A stretch of 64,000 nucleotides of DNA from Phycicoccus sp. M110.8 (GTDB taxonomy: Bacteria; Actinomycetota; Actinomycetes; Actinomycetales; Dermatophilaceae), in assembly GCF_032464895.1 (NCBI RefSeq), contig NZ_JAWDIC010000001.1:496001-560000 (forward strand), read 5' to 3'. The translations under genes were made by a program, and so were the position numbers. Below the pieces are notes generated by a model that saw only the letters and a list, made by a program, of their open reading frames with translations, was not told the DNA's origin and made no database searches. Positions 8,683-17,300 of the stretch are shown in pieces. Each line of letters opens with the position of its first letter. The stretch's first letter is position 1.

Positions 8683-9341
8683 GGCCGTGGGCTCCCGGCC
8701 CCGACGGGGGCGCTGGACGTGGCGGTCAGGAGGTAGCGCTCGTGCTCCAGCTCCTTGCCCCAGTAGACGGTGTCCCAGAGCGGGACCACGGTCGGCTCCC
8801 CCACCAGGTCGCGCACGACGGCGGCGAGCTCCTGCGAGGGCACCCCGGCCCGCCAGGGCAGGTCAGGCTTCTCCCCCGCGGCCTCGATGCCCCACCGGCC
8901 CTCGATCAGGACCATCCGGCCGCCGGGACGCAGGAGCCGGGTCCAGCGGCGCAGCGCGTCCTGCGGGTCGGGCAGCGTCCACAGGATGTGCCGGGCGAAG
9001 ACGACGTCGAGGCTGCCCTCCTCCCACGGCGGGTCCCCGGCGTCGCCCTGCTCGATCTGCACCGCGCCCCCGAACGGGGCGGTCTTCGCGCGGGCCCGGG
9101 CCACCATCTCCCCCGACAGGTCGATCCCGCGGACCTGGTGGCCGAGCTCGGCGAGCAGCACGCTCATCGTCCCGGTGCCGCAGGCGAGGTCGCCGACGTC
9201 GGACGGCGTGGTGGGCAGCCACGTGCGCACCAGGTCCTTCCAGGCCGCCCGGACGTCGGAGTCGAGCAGGCCGTGGTCCACGAACGTGTCGTACTCCGGT
9301 GCGGCATCGTCCCAGTACTGGCGGATCTGCTCGGTGTCCAT
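8679..9341 (-). CDS. class I SAM-dependent methyltransferase
   Basis: A 220-residue methyltransferase of the Methyltransf_11/25 type. Motif I is DLACGTGTMS (about 52-61), followed by the GIDLSGEM acidic loop (about 73-80), an RHILWTLPDPQDAL post-II segment and a LRPGGRM motif III loop (about 136-142). The substrate is unknown. The ATG at 9341 follows TAGGCT with a 6-nt gap, so the mRNA is probably leaderless; that -10 box overlaps the -10 of the divergent SIMPL gene. It is translationally coupled to the membrane protein downstream. Confidence 0.88.
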   Translation of the reverse strand: MDTEQIRQYWDDAAPEYDTFVDHGLLDSDVRAAWKDLVRTWLPTTPSDVGDLACGTGTMSVLLAELGHQVRGIDLSGEMVARARAKTAPFGGAVQIEQGDAGDPPWEEGSLDVVFARHILWTLPDPQDALRRWTRLLRPGGRMVLIEGRWGIEAAGEKPDLPWRAGVPSQELAAVVRDLVGEPTVVPLWDTVYWGKELEHERYLLTATSSAPVGAGSPRP

Positions 9342-9363
9342 GTCCTCAGCCTAGGCTTGCGCC
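9342..9363. promoter_or_regulatory. 22-bp divergent promoter with overlapping -10 boxes
   Basis: Only 22 bp separate the divergent methyltransferase and SIMPL starts. The palindrome AGCCTAGGCT (9348-9357) reads TAGGCT on both strands: 9352-9357 on plus and the complement of 9348-9353 on minus. Each hexamer is exactly 6 nt from its start codon. The two promoters therefore share their central bases, leave no room for a 5' UTR, and the two polymerases should exclude each other. Each -35 region would lie inside the opposite coding region. Confidence 0.7.
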
Positions 9364-9975
9364 ATGACGGAGCACATCGACGTGACCGGCTCGGGCCGGG
9401 CGTCCGCGCCGCCGGACGTGGTGCGCGTCAGCGCCGGCGTGCGGTGCGAGGCCCCCGACGTCTCCGCCGCGCTGTCGGACGCCGCCGGCCGGGCGGCCGC
9501 CCTGGCGCAGGCGGCCCGGGACCACGGCGTCGACCCGCGCGACCTGCGGACCACCACCAGCGGCGTGCAGCCGCGCTACGACCGCGACGGCACATCGGTG
9601 CTCGGCTACACCGCGCAGCAGGGCCTGGCCGTCACCGTGCGCGACCCGGCGCTCGTCGGTGCCCTCGTCGACGCGTTCGCGGGCGCTGCGGGCAACGCCC
9701 TCACCATCGACTCCGTCGGCACCGACCTCGCCGACCCGGCGCCGCTGCTGGCCGCCGCGCGCGAGGCCGCCTTCGCGGACGCCCGGGCCAAGGCGGAGCA
9801 GTACGCGGCGCTCGCGGGCCGCGGCCTCGGGAAGGTTGTGCGCGTGAGCGACGTTGTCGAGGGTGGTGCCCAGCCCCGGTTCGCCCGGATGACGGCCGGC
9901 ACGGGGACCCCCTCGCTCGAGCTGGGCGAGAACACGGTGACCGCGACCGTCGCGGTCCGATGGGAGCTGAGCTGA
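9364..9975 (+). CDS. SIMPL domain (DUF541) protein
   Basis: A 203-residue SIMPL protein. The IDVTGSGRASAPPDVVRVSAGV start, the LRTTTSGVQPRYD region (about 62-74) and the EAAFADARAKAEQYAALAGRGLGKV helix (about 136-160) are typical of DUF541, which forms large oligomeric rings in characterised members; physiological roles are poorly defined. There is no signal peptide, unlike the periplasmic homologues, so it is likely cytoplasmic. The ATG at 9364 fits a leaderless start from TAGGCT at 9352-9357. trxA follows after 1 nt, so the two form an operon. Confidence 0.88.
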   Translation: MTEHIDVTGSGRASAPPDVVRVSAGVRCEAPDVSAALSDAAGRAAALAQAARDHGVDPRDLRTTTSGVQPRYDRDGTSVLGYTAQQGLAVTVRDPALVGALVDAFAGAAGNALTIDSVGTDLADPAPLLAAAREAAFADARAKAEQYAALAGRGLGKVVRVSDVVEGGAQPRFARMTAGTGTPSLELGENTVTATVAVRWELS

Positions 9976-9976
9976 C

Positions 9977-10354
9977 ATGGCGAGCGTCGAGCTGACCGCC
10001 GACACCTTCGAGAAGACCGTCCTGCAGGGCGGCACGGTCTTCGTGGACTTCTGGGCCGAGTGGTGCGGCCCGTGCAAGCGGTTCGCGCCGGTCTACGAGG
10101 CAGCGTCCGAGCAGCACTCCGACATCGTCTTCGGCAAGGTCGACACCGAGGCCGAGCAGGCCTTGGCCGCCGCGGCGAACATCACCTCGATCCCGACCCT
10201 CATGGGCTTCCGCGACGGCATCCTCGTCTTCGCGCAGGCCGGGGCCCTCCCCGCGCCCATGCTGGCCGACGTCATCGGCAAGGTGCAGGCCCTGGACATG
10301 GACGAGGTCCGGGCGCAGGTCGAGCAGCAGCGGTCCGGGGCCCAGTCCGGCTGA
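9977..10354 (+). CDS. trxA: thioredoxin
   Basis: A 125-residue thioredoxin with the WCGPC redox motif at 29-33, the cis-proline in SIPTLMGF and the usual fold length plus a short acidic/Gln-rich C-terminal extension. It reduces protein disulfides in the cytoplasm, presumably with thioredoxin reductase encoded elsewhere. It starts 1 nt after the SIMPL stop with GAGCTG upstream of the ATG, so expression is coupled. It converges on the PAP2 gene; the 43 bp between them contain a direct repeat GGGCGCCGTC and weak dyads but no convincing terminator. Confidence 0.93.
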   Translation: MASVELTADTFEKTVLQGGTVFVDFWAEWCGPCKRFAPVYEAASEQHSDIVFGKVDTEAEQALAAAANITSIPTLMGFRDGILVFAQAGALPAPMLADVIGKVQALDMDEVRAQVEQQRSGAQSG

Positions 10355-10397
10355 GCCGCGACCGGGCGCCGTCGCCAGGCGGCGTCGACGGGCGCCG

Positions 10398-11162
10398 TCA
10401 CCGGGTGGCGGGCGCCCCGCGGCTCGCCGCCTCGCGGCGGACCGCCAGGAACATCCGGTGGGCGGTCACGACGACCGTGGCCCAGGCGAGTCCGAGGACC
10501 CAGCCCATGACCACGTCCGACAGCCAGTGGTGGCCGAGGAAGACCCGGCTCAGCCCCATGGTGAGCGCGAAGGCGGCCCCGAGCACGACGACGGTCGTGC
10601 GCACCCACGTGCGGCGGACCTTGCGCAGCAGCAGGTAGACGACCACGGCGGCGATGACGGTCGCGTTGAGCGTGTGCCCGCTGGGGAACGAGGGCGAGGA
10701 CTCGTACGGGGGCACGGCGAACATGCGGGGCGGCCGCGCCCGGCCGACGAGGTCCTTTCCCGCGACCGTGAGCGCGAGCGAGCCGGCGGCGGCCAGCACC
10801 AGGAGCACCACCGGCGTCCACGACCGCCACGCCCAGACCATCACCGCCACGACGGCCAGGGTCAGGAGCGGCATGCCGATCGGCCCCCCGACGTCGGTGT
10901 ATGCCGTGACGGCGCGGTCCAGCCCGGGCGAGCGCCAGGAGACCGCCTGGTCGAGCGCGGGCTGGTCGAGCAGGGCGACGCCGTCCGCGTCGACGACGGA
11001 CTCGTAGACGTCCTCCGCCAGCGTGGTGAGGGCGGCCGTCAGCGCGAGGCCCACGACCGCCGTGACGAGCAGGACCCAGTTCGCGACGGTCCACCAGCCC
11101 AGCCGCTCGGCATACCGGCCCGCGGTGTGCAGCGCCCGCTCGCGCACGTCGGTGTCGGCCAT
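10398..11162 (-). CDS. PAP2 family membrane phosphatase
   Basis: A 254-residue integral membrane phosphatase with about six hydrophobic segments. The three PAP2 signature motifs are present in order: KDLVGRARP, PSFPSGHT and SRVFLGHHWLSDVVMG, supplying the catalytic His/Arg residues. Substrates of the family are phosphatidate, undecaprenyl diphosphate or related lipid phosphates; which applies here is not visible. The ATG at 11162 has TAGGGT (complement of 11168-11173) only 5 nt upstream and no usable Shine-Dalgarno, consistent with leaderless initiation. Confidence 0.9.
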   Translation of the reverse strand: MADTDVRERALHTAGRYAERLGWWTVANWVLLVTAVVGLALTAALTTLAEDVYESVVDADGVALLDQPALDQAVSWRSPGLDRAVTAYTDVGGPIGMPLLTLAVVAVMVWAWRSWTPVVLLVLAAAGSLALTVAGKDLVGRARPPRMFAVPPYESSPSFPSGHTLNATVIAAVVVYLLLRKVRRTWVRTTVVVLGAAFALTMGLSRVFLGHHWLSDVVMGWVLGLAWATVVVTAHRMFLAVRREAASRGAPATR

Positions 11163-11187
11163 GCCCCACCCTAAGCCGGGGCGCGCG

Positions 11188-11220
11188 CGAGGGCCCGGTC
11201 ACGACGTGACCGGGCCCTCG
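11188..11220 (-). terminator. terminator of ssrA
   Basis: A 33-bp perfect palindrome: 16 nt (11188-11203) mirror 11205-11220 around a single base. In RNA it would fold as a roughly 14-bp stem with a small loop. It begins 31 nt past the encoded CCA of tmRNA and lies just upstream of the PAP2 gene, so it should end ssrA transcription and insulate PAP2. There is no U-run. Confidence 0.75.
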
Positions 11221-11250
11221 AGGCTCAACGGCGATGTGCGAGCACCACGG

Positions 11251-11617
11251 TGGTGGAGGTGGCGGGAATCGAACCCGCGTCCACTGACGACTTACCAGGG
11301 CTTCTCCGGGTGCAGTGCGCTACGGATTTTCTCGGCCCCAGCGCTCGCACGCACACGTCCGCTGACAGGCCCAGCCGAGTAGGAGTCCCGCGCAGCCCCT
11401 CGGCATGACTGCGCAGCGAGTTCCCTAGCTGACGCCAGGCACTGAGACGGGAACTAGCTCAGGCTGACGGACTTCGAGGCTCGCTCAGGCGGCGAGGGCG
11501 AAGTCGGTGCGCTTGGAATTGGCACCTATTGGTTTGCAAGGAGCGTTGACGAGATGACCTTGCATCCTCGACCCGCTTCCCCTGGACAACCGACCAATGT
11601 CGAAACCGATCACCCCC
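11251..11617 (-). ncRNA. ssrA: transfer-messenger RNA
   Basis: tmRNA rescues ribosomes stalled on broken mRNA together with SmpB. The 3' end is a tRNA-like T-arm and acceptor with encoded CCA (complement of 11251-11253). The 5' GGGGGUG pairs with CACCUCC near the 3' end (seven pairs, one G-U) and is followed by the conserved GAUCGGUUUCGACA element. The tag reading frame (11485-11523) encodes ANSKRTDFALAA from a GCC resume codon to UGA, a typical actinobacterial degradation tag ending in ALAA. Predicted mature length is 367 nt. A short CCTGC/GCAGG hairpin lies just upstream of the 5' end. smpB is about 8.5 kb away. Confidence 0.96.
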
Positions 11618-11837
11618 GTGCTCCTGCGAGTGCAGGGGTGCTCACACATCCGCTGTTGAGTTGTGGGACCAGCGTACCGTCCAACGCCGGGGGGCCCGAC
11701 AACATTTCCTCCCCCTCGGACCAATCCGGTTCCGCGACGGCACCGAACCGGCGTCGAGGGATGAACCGGGGAGTGGCGCCGGCGGCGGCCACGGCAGGGC
11801 CCCGGAAGGAGCCGCTGTCCGCACACTGGAGACTCCC

Positions 11838-12482
11838 ATGCACGTACGACGCGTCGTGGCCGCCCTGGCCACCGCCACCCTCGCCGGCGCCCTGACCCTG
11901 GTCGGGGCCGGAAGCGCCTCGGCCCACGAGGGCACCCCGCCCGCACCGACCGGCACCCGCAGCCTCGCGGCCGTGCTCGCCAGGGACGGGTCGGGCTTCG
12001 ACGACAACTGGAACGACTTCGACATCGTCGACAATGCGGTCCAGGCCGTCCTGGCCGCCAAGCCCTCCTCCCCCGTGGCCGTGCTCGCCGACGGCTCCGT
12101 GCCGCTGACCGCGTTCCTGCCCACGGACGCCGCCTTCCGCCGACTCGCCACGGACCTGACCCACCAGCGGTACACCAGCGAGAGCGCGGTCTTCGCCGCG
12201 GTCGCCTCGCTCGGGATCGACACGGTCGAGGCCGTGCTCCTCTACCACGTCGTGCCGGGCGCCACGATCGACTACCGCGCGGCCCGGGCCGCCGACGGCG
12301 CCCAGCTCACCACCGCCTCCGGTGGCACCCTGACGGTGGACGTGCGCTGGCACCGCTGGGTGACCCTCGTGGACGCCGACCCGAACGACGCCAACGCGTG
12401 GGTCGTGCGGCCGAATATCAACAAGGGCAACGTGCAGATCGCCCACGGCATCTCCCAGGTCCTGCGACCCGTGGACCTGTGA
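11838..12482 (+). CDS. secreted fasciclin (FAS1) domain protein
   Basis: A 214-residue exported protein. Residues 1-32 form a Sec signal peptide (basic HVRR, Ala/Leu-rich core, SASAH cleavage region), followed by one FAS1 domain: TAFLPTDAAFRRLATDLT (about 93-110) and VLLYHVVPGATIDYRAA (about 134-150) are the conserved H1/H2-type segments. FAS1 domains mediate adhesion or matrix interactions; no anchor or lipobox is present, so it is probably secreted. The ATG at 11838 follows GGAGACTCCC. The 220 bp upstream, to the tmRNA 5' end, contain no gene. Confidence 0.87.
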   Translation: MHVRRVVAALATATLAGALTLVGAGSASAHEGTPPAPTGTRSLAAVLARDGSGFDDNWNDFDIVDNAVQAVLAAKPSSPVAVLADGSVPLTAFLPTDAAFRRLATDLTHQRYTSESAVFAAVASLGIDTVEAVLLYHVVPGATIDYRAARAADGAQLTTASGGTLTVDVRWHRWVTLVDADPNDANAWVVRPNINKGNVQIAHGISQVLRPVDL

Positions 12483-12489
12483 CCAACCG

Positions 12490-12510
12490 GGTCACACCGG
12501 GCCGGTGACC
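12490..12510 (+). terminator. possible terminator after the fasciclin gene
   Basis: GGTCAC (12490-12495) pairs with GTGACC (12505-12510) around a 9-nt GC loop, with partial extension by flanking CCGG and CCCGG. It starts 7 nt after the stop codon. The stem is short, so this is tentative. The 160 bp from here to the HxlR stop at 12676 contain nothing else I recognise. Confidence 0.4.
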
Positions 12511-12675
12511 ACCCGGCCCGCACCCTGACTCCACCAGTGGAGCCCGTGGCCGTCGCCCGCACCGGGGCGGCGGCCACGTCGGTGACCGGGTTGCCACGGG
12601 CCGGCGGCGCCGGGGGCCGTGCCACCCGCCGCTGCAGCGTCGTCGACCGCCTGCCCCGCCTCCCCCGCGGCTCCG

Positions 12676-13062
12676 TCAGCCGCGTGCCGCCTCGGCCGTG
12701 GCGCGCTCGTACTCCTCCCGGGCGCGCAGGATCCGGCCGACGTGGGTCTCGGCCCAGTCGGTGAGCGCGGCGAGCGGGCCGCTGAGGGACCGCCCCAGCT
12801 CGGTGACCTCGTAGTCGACCCGCGGGGGCACCTGGGCGTGGACGGTTCGGGTCAGCAGCCCGTCTCGCTCGAGCGTGCGCAGCGTCTGGGTCAGCACCTT
12901 GGGCGCCACGCCGCCGATCCGGTCGCGGAGCTGGGTGAAGCGCAGCGGCCCGTCGGAGAGCGCGTCGATGACGAGCACCGTCCACTTGTCCCCGACCCGG
13001 TCGAGGACGAGACGGGTCGGGCAGTCGGGGTCGAAGGCGTCGCCACGGTCGATGGTAACCAC
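12676..13062 (-). CDS. HxlR family transcriptional regulator
   Basis: A 128-residue winged-helix regulator. Cys14 sits in the DPDCPTR motif and is followed by VLDRVGDKWTVLVIDALSDG and LRFTQLRDRIGGVAPKVLTQTLRTLERDGLL, the HxlR helix-turn-helix and wing. HxlR proteins often sense electrophiles or oxidants through the N-terminal Cys and regulate a divergent oxidoreductase, which is exactly the arrangement here. The GTG at 13062 is 6 nt from TATAAG (complement of 13069-13074), so the transcript is probably leaderless and the operator overlaps the promoter. Confidence 0.9.
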   Translation of the reverse strand: MVTIDRGDAFDPDCPTRLVLDRVGDKWTVLVIDALSDGPLRFTQLRDRIGGVAPKVLTQTLRTLERDGLLTRTVHAQVPPRVDYEVTELGRSLSGPLAALTDWAETHVGRILRAREEYERATAEAARG

Positions 13063-13116
13063 GAGGTACTTATAGCACTTTGAAGTGCTTGGTTACCAAT
13101 GGTTACCGTCGAGACG
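13063..13116. promoter_or_regulatory. HxlR operator/promoter region
   Basis: The 86-bp divergent gap is unusually AT-rich for this window. It holds AGCACTT-TG-AAGTGCT (13075-13090; 7-bp arms, 2-bp centre) directly next to the regulator's TATAAG -10 box, then two GGTTACC copies 3 bp apart (13091-13097, 13101-13107). A related GGTAACC sits at the regulator start codon. These are good candidates for HxlR dimer sites controlling both genes. Confidence 0.6.
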
Positions 13117-13148
13117 TTCGCTCGACCCCGACCCCAGGAGCTGACCCC

Positions 13149-13760
13149 ATGAAGATCGCAATGTTCGGTGCCACCGGCATGATCGGCTCGCGCATCGTGC
13201 GCGAGGCCCTGTCCCGCGGGCACCACGTCACCGGGTGGTCCCGCAGCGGGGGCGACGTGCCGCAGGGCGCGCACGCCGCCACCGGTGACCTCGCCGACCC
13301 CGCCACCGTCGATGCAGCCGCGGCCGGCCACGACGTGCTCGTGTCGGCGACCGGGCCGGACCGCAGCGGAGGCCCGCACGAGCCGTGGCTCGAGGCCGTG
13401 CAGACCCTCGTCGACCACGCGGGTGGGGCCCGGGTCCTGTTCGTCGGCGGCGCCGGGTCGCTCGTCGGCCCCGACGGCACCCGCCTGCTCGACGGCCCGG
13501 ACTTCCCGGCCGAGTACCTCGCCGAGGCCCGTAGTGGCGCGGCGGCGCTCGACGTGTTCCGCACGGCGCCCGAGTCGCTCGACTGGACGTTCCTGTCCCC
13601 TGCCCCGGTCATCGCACCGGGCGAGCGGACCGACACCTACCGCACCGCCCTCGACACCCCCGCCGGGCCGTCGGTGTCGGCCGAGAACTACGCCGCGGCC
13701 CTGCTCGACGAGATCGAGCAGCCGCGCCACCGCCGGCAGCGCTTCACCGTCGCCGACTGA
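13149..13760 (+). CDS. NAD(P)H-binding oxidoreductase (SDR-like)
   Basis: A 203-residue protein with an N-terminal Rossmann fold: MKIAMFGATGMIGSRIV carries the GATGxxG dinucleotide motif. It belongs to the NAD(P)H-binding (NmrA/YwnB-like) atypical short-chain dehydrogenases, which lack the catalytic YxxxK or use it loosely; the substrate is unknown. The ATG at 13149 follows CAGGAGCTGACCCC. It diverges from hxlR and is likely its target, a common pairing in quinone or electrophile responses. Confidence 0.87.
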   Translation: MKIAMFGATGMIGSRIVREALSRGHHVTGWSRSGGDVPQGAHAATGDLADPATVDAAAAGHDVLVSATGPDRSGGPHEPWLEAVQTLVDHAGGARVLFVGGAGSLVGPDGTRLLDGPDFPAEYLAEARSGAAALDVFRTAPESLDWTFLSPAPVIAPGERTDTYRTALDTPAGPSVSAENYAAALLDEIEQPRHRRQRFTVAD

Positions 13761-13769
13761 CCGCGCGGG

Positions 13770-14171
13770 TCACTTCCGCGGGGGCGGGGTCGTCGGCCGC
13801 CCGGGCGGTCCCGTCGGCTTGCCGGTCCGCTTCGTCGGTGACGGGAGGAGCGTCGCCGAGGTGGTGGGGGCGGTCGAGGAGGTCGGGACGCGCGTCCCGG
13901 TCGGTGAGCCGGTCGTCGTGGTCCGGGGTGGCGTCGTCGTCGTGGTGGTCGTGCTCGAGGTCGTCGAGCTCGACGTGCCGCTGGTGGAGGGCGTCGTCAC
14001 CGCGCCGGGCGTGGACGTCCCGGGGACGGTGGGCACCGAGGGCGCGGGGGCGTCCGACCGGCCGAACGGGCCCACCACGACGACCATGGCCGCGACGGCC
14101 ACCAGCGTGGCTGCGACGAGCAGGCGGACCGGCGTCAGGACGCGGCGGCGTGCCGCGTGTCGTCCTGCCAC
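13770..14171 (-). CDS. membrane-anchored Thr/Pro-rich protein
   Basis: About 133 residues of unknown function: a short basic N-terminus (AGRHAARRR), one hydrophobic segment (about 14-33), then a roughly 95-residue low-complexity Thr/Ser/Pro tail with T-runs and a Lys-terminated proline end. It looks like a type II membrane protein with an extended, possibly glycosylated, wall-spanning tail. The GTG at 14171 is chosen because GGAGGG lies 3-4 nt upstream. Whether it is expressed is uncertain, but its composition differs from a random antisense reading. It diverges from pyc. Confidence 0.5.
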   Translation of the reverse strand: MAGRHAARRRVLTPVRLLVAATLVAVAAMVVVVGPFGRSDAPAPSVPTVPGTSTPGAVTTPSTSGTSSSTTSSTTTTTTTPPRTTTTGSPTGTRVPTSSTAPTTSATLLPSPTKRTGKPTGPPGRPTTPPPRK

Positions 14172-14279
14172 TGGCCCTCCAGGGGTCGATCGCGAACGGA
14201 CGACGCGACCCCGGCATCCCGTCGCGTCGTGGCCCCCTGCAGCCGCGACCCACTGTAGCTGTCCGCATTTCGGGCGACC

Positions 14280-14308
14280 TGTCTCATGCATCGGGACCTC
14301 ACTACGAT
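14280..14308 (+). promoter_or_regulatory. candidate pyc promoter
   Basis: TACGAT (14303-14308) is a reasonable -10 hexamer with TGTCTC (14280-14285) 17 bp upstream as a weak -35. Transcription from here would give a leader of about 48 nt carrying the GAGGAGG ribosome-binding site before the GTG at 14363. Confidence 0.35.
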
Positions 14309-14362
14309 CGAGCGTGCACCGCCCGTCCCCCGCGGACCCTTCGTCCGCACCGAGGAGGTCCC

Positions 14363-17300
14363 GTGTTCCGCAAGGTCCTGGTCGCCAACCGTGGCGAGAT
14401 CGCCGTCCGAGCCTTCCGAGCCGCCACCGAGCTGGGCGCCAAGACGGTGGCCGTCTTCCCCTACGAGGACCGCAAGTCCGAGCACGTGCTCAAGGCCGAC
14501 GAGGCATACCGGATCGGCGAGCAGGGGCACCCGGTCCGGGCCTACCTCGACCCGGCCGAGATCGTCCGGGTCGCCCTCGAGGCGGGCGCGGACGCGGTCT
14601 ACCCCGGCTACGGCTTCCTCTCCGAGAACCCCGACCTGGCCCAGGCGTGCGCGGACGCCGGCATCACCTTCGTCGGGCCGCCCTCCCCCGTCCTGCACCT
14701 CACGGGCAACAAGGCCCGCGCCATCGCCGCCGCGAAGAAGGCCGGGCTGCCGACCCTGCGCAGCGCGCCGCCGAGCACCGACGTCGAGGAGCTGGTCCGC
14801 GGCGCCGAGGAGATCGGCTTCCCCGTGTTCGCCAAGGCCGTGGCCGGCGGCGGCGGCCGCGGCATGCGCCGGGTCGAGCGTCGCGAGGACCTGCGCGAGG
14901 CGCTCGAGGCCTGCATGCGCGAGGCCGAGTCCGCGTTCGGCGACCCCACCGTCTTCCTCGAGGAGGCGGTGGTCAGCCCGCGGCACATCGAGGTCCAGGT
15001 GCTCAGCGACGGCACCGGCTCGGGTCCCGACGGGGGCGTCATCCACCTCTTCGAGCGCGACTGCTCCGTGCAGCGACGCCACCAGAAGGTCGTGGAGATC
15101 GCGCCTGCCCCCAACCTCGACCCGGAGCTGCGGGAGCGGATGTGCGCCCACGCGGTCGCCTTCGCCCGGGAGATCGGCTACGTCAACGCCGGCACGGTCG
15201 AGTTCCTGCTCGCCCCCGACGGGCGCTACGTCTTCATCGAGATGAACCCCCGGATCCAGGTCGAGCACACGGTCACCGAGGAGATCACCGACGTCGACCT
15301 CGTGAGCAGCCAGATGCGGATCGCCAGCGGCGAGACCCTGGCCGACCTCGGCCTCGCGCAGGCCGACCTGCGCATCCGCGGCGCCGCCCTCCAGTGCCGC
15401 ATCACCACCGAGGACCCGGCGAACGGCTTCCGGCCCGACACCGGCCACATCACGACCTACCGCTCCGCGGGCGGCGCCGGCGTGCGCCTCGACGGCGGCA
15501 CGGTCTTCGTGGGTGCCGAGATCGGGGCCCACTTCGACTCGATGCTGGTCAAGCTCACCTGCCGCGGCCGGGACTTCCCGACGGCGGTACGCCGCGCCCG
15601 CCGCGCGCTCGCGGAGTTCCGCATCCGCGGCGTGTCGACGAACATCCCCTTCCTCCAGGCCCTGCTCGAGGAGCCCGACTTCCAGGCCGGGCGACTGTCC
15701 ACGGCATTCATCGACGAGCGGCCCGACCTGCGCACGGCCCGCGTGCCGGCCGACCGCGGCACCAAGCTGCTCACCTACCTCGCGGACGTCACCGTCAACC
15801 AGCCGCACGGCCCGGGTCGCACCCGCGTCTCCCCGCGCTCGAAGCTGCCCGAGATCGACCGCTCCACTCCCCCGCCGGCCGGCGCGCGCGACCGGCTGCT
15901 GCGCGTCGGGCCCGAGCAGTGGGCCCGAGACCTGCGTGAGCAGGTGCCGGTCGGCGTCACCGACACCACGTTCCGCGACGCCCACCAGTCGCTGCTCGCC
16001 ACCCGGCTGCGCACCCGTGACCTCATGCACGTCGCGCCCCACGTCGCCCGGCTCACCCCCCAGCTGCTGTCGGTGGAGGCCTGGGGCGGCGCCACCTACG
16101 ACGTTGCGCTGCGGTTCCTGTCCGAGGACCCCTGGGACCGGCTGGCGGCCCTGCGCGAGGCGATGCCGAACCTGCCGCTGCAGATGCTGCTGCGCGGGCG
16201 CAACACCGTCGGGTACACGCCCTACCCGACCGAGGTCACCGACGCGTTCGTCTCCGAGGCGGCCACGACTGGCATCGACATCTTCCGGATCTTCGACGCG
16301 CTCAACGACGTCGGGCAGATGCGCCCCGCCATCGACGCGGTCCGCGCCACCGGCACCGCCGTCGCCGAGGTCGTGCTCTGCTACACCGGCGACCTGACCG
16401 ACCCGGGCGAGAAGCTCTACACGCTCGACTACTACCTGCGGCTCGCCGAGCAGATCGCCGAGGCGGGCGCGCACGTCATCGCGATCAAGGACATGGCGGG
16501 ACTGCTGCGTGCGCCCGCCGCCCGCACCCTGGTGACGGCGCTGCGCGAGCGGTTCGACCAGCCCGTCCACCTGCACACCCACGACACCGCCGGCGGTCAG
16601 CTCGGGACGCTCCTCGCCGCGATCGACGCGGGCGTGGACGCGGTCGACGTGGCCAACGCCGCGATGTCCGGCACGACGAGCCAGCCGCCGATGTCCTCGC
16701 TCGTGGCCGCCACCGACGGCACGCCCCGCGCCACCGGGCTGGACCTGCGGGCGGTCAACGACCTCGAGCCGTACTGGGAGGCGGTGCGCCAGCTGTACTT
16801 CCCCTTCGAGTCGGGACTGCCCTCCCCCACCGGCCGGGTGTACACGCACGAGATCCCCGGCGGCCAGCTGTCGAACCTGCGCCAGCAGGCCATCGCCCTG
16901 GGGCTGGGCGAGCACTTCGAGGCGATCGAGGACATGTACGCCGCGGCGAACCGCATCCTCGGCAACATCGTCAAGGTCACCCCCAGCAGCAAGGTCGTCG
17001 GCGACCTCGCGCTCGCGCTGGTCGGGGCCAAGGCCGACCCCGACGACTTCGAGGCCAACCCCACGGCCTACGACATCCCGGACTCGGTCATCGGCTTCCT
17101 GTCCGGCGAGCTGGGCGACCCGCCCGGCGGCTGGCCCGAGCCGTTCCGAACCAAGGCGCTGCAGGGACGCACGCCGAAGCCGCGGGTCACGGAGCTGGCC
17201 GACGCCGACCGCGAGGCGCTCAAGGCCGAGCCGCGGGCCACCCTCAACCGCCTGCTCTTCCCCGGCCCCACCGCCGACTTCCTCAGGTCGCGCGAGGCGT

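Noticed and set aside
9350-9355. CCTAGG as merely a restriction-type palindrome
   Set aside because: The placement exactly 6 nt from both start codons, together with the same TAGGCT hexamer before prfB and glgX, fits a -10 role better.
10355-10397. Terminator between trxA and PAP2
   Set aside because: Only short imperfect dyads and a 10-bp direct repeat (GGGCGCCGTC) are present; no stem is convincing.
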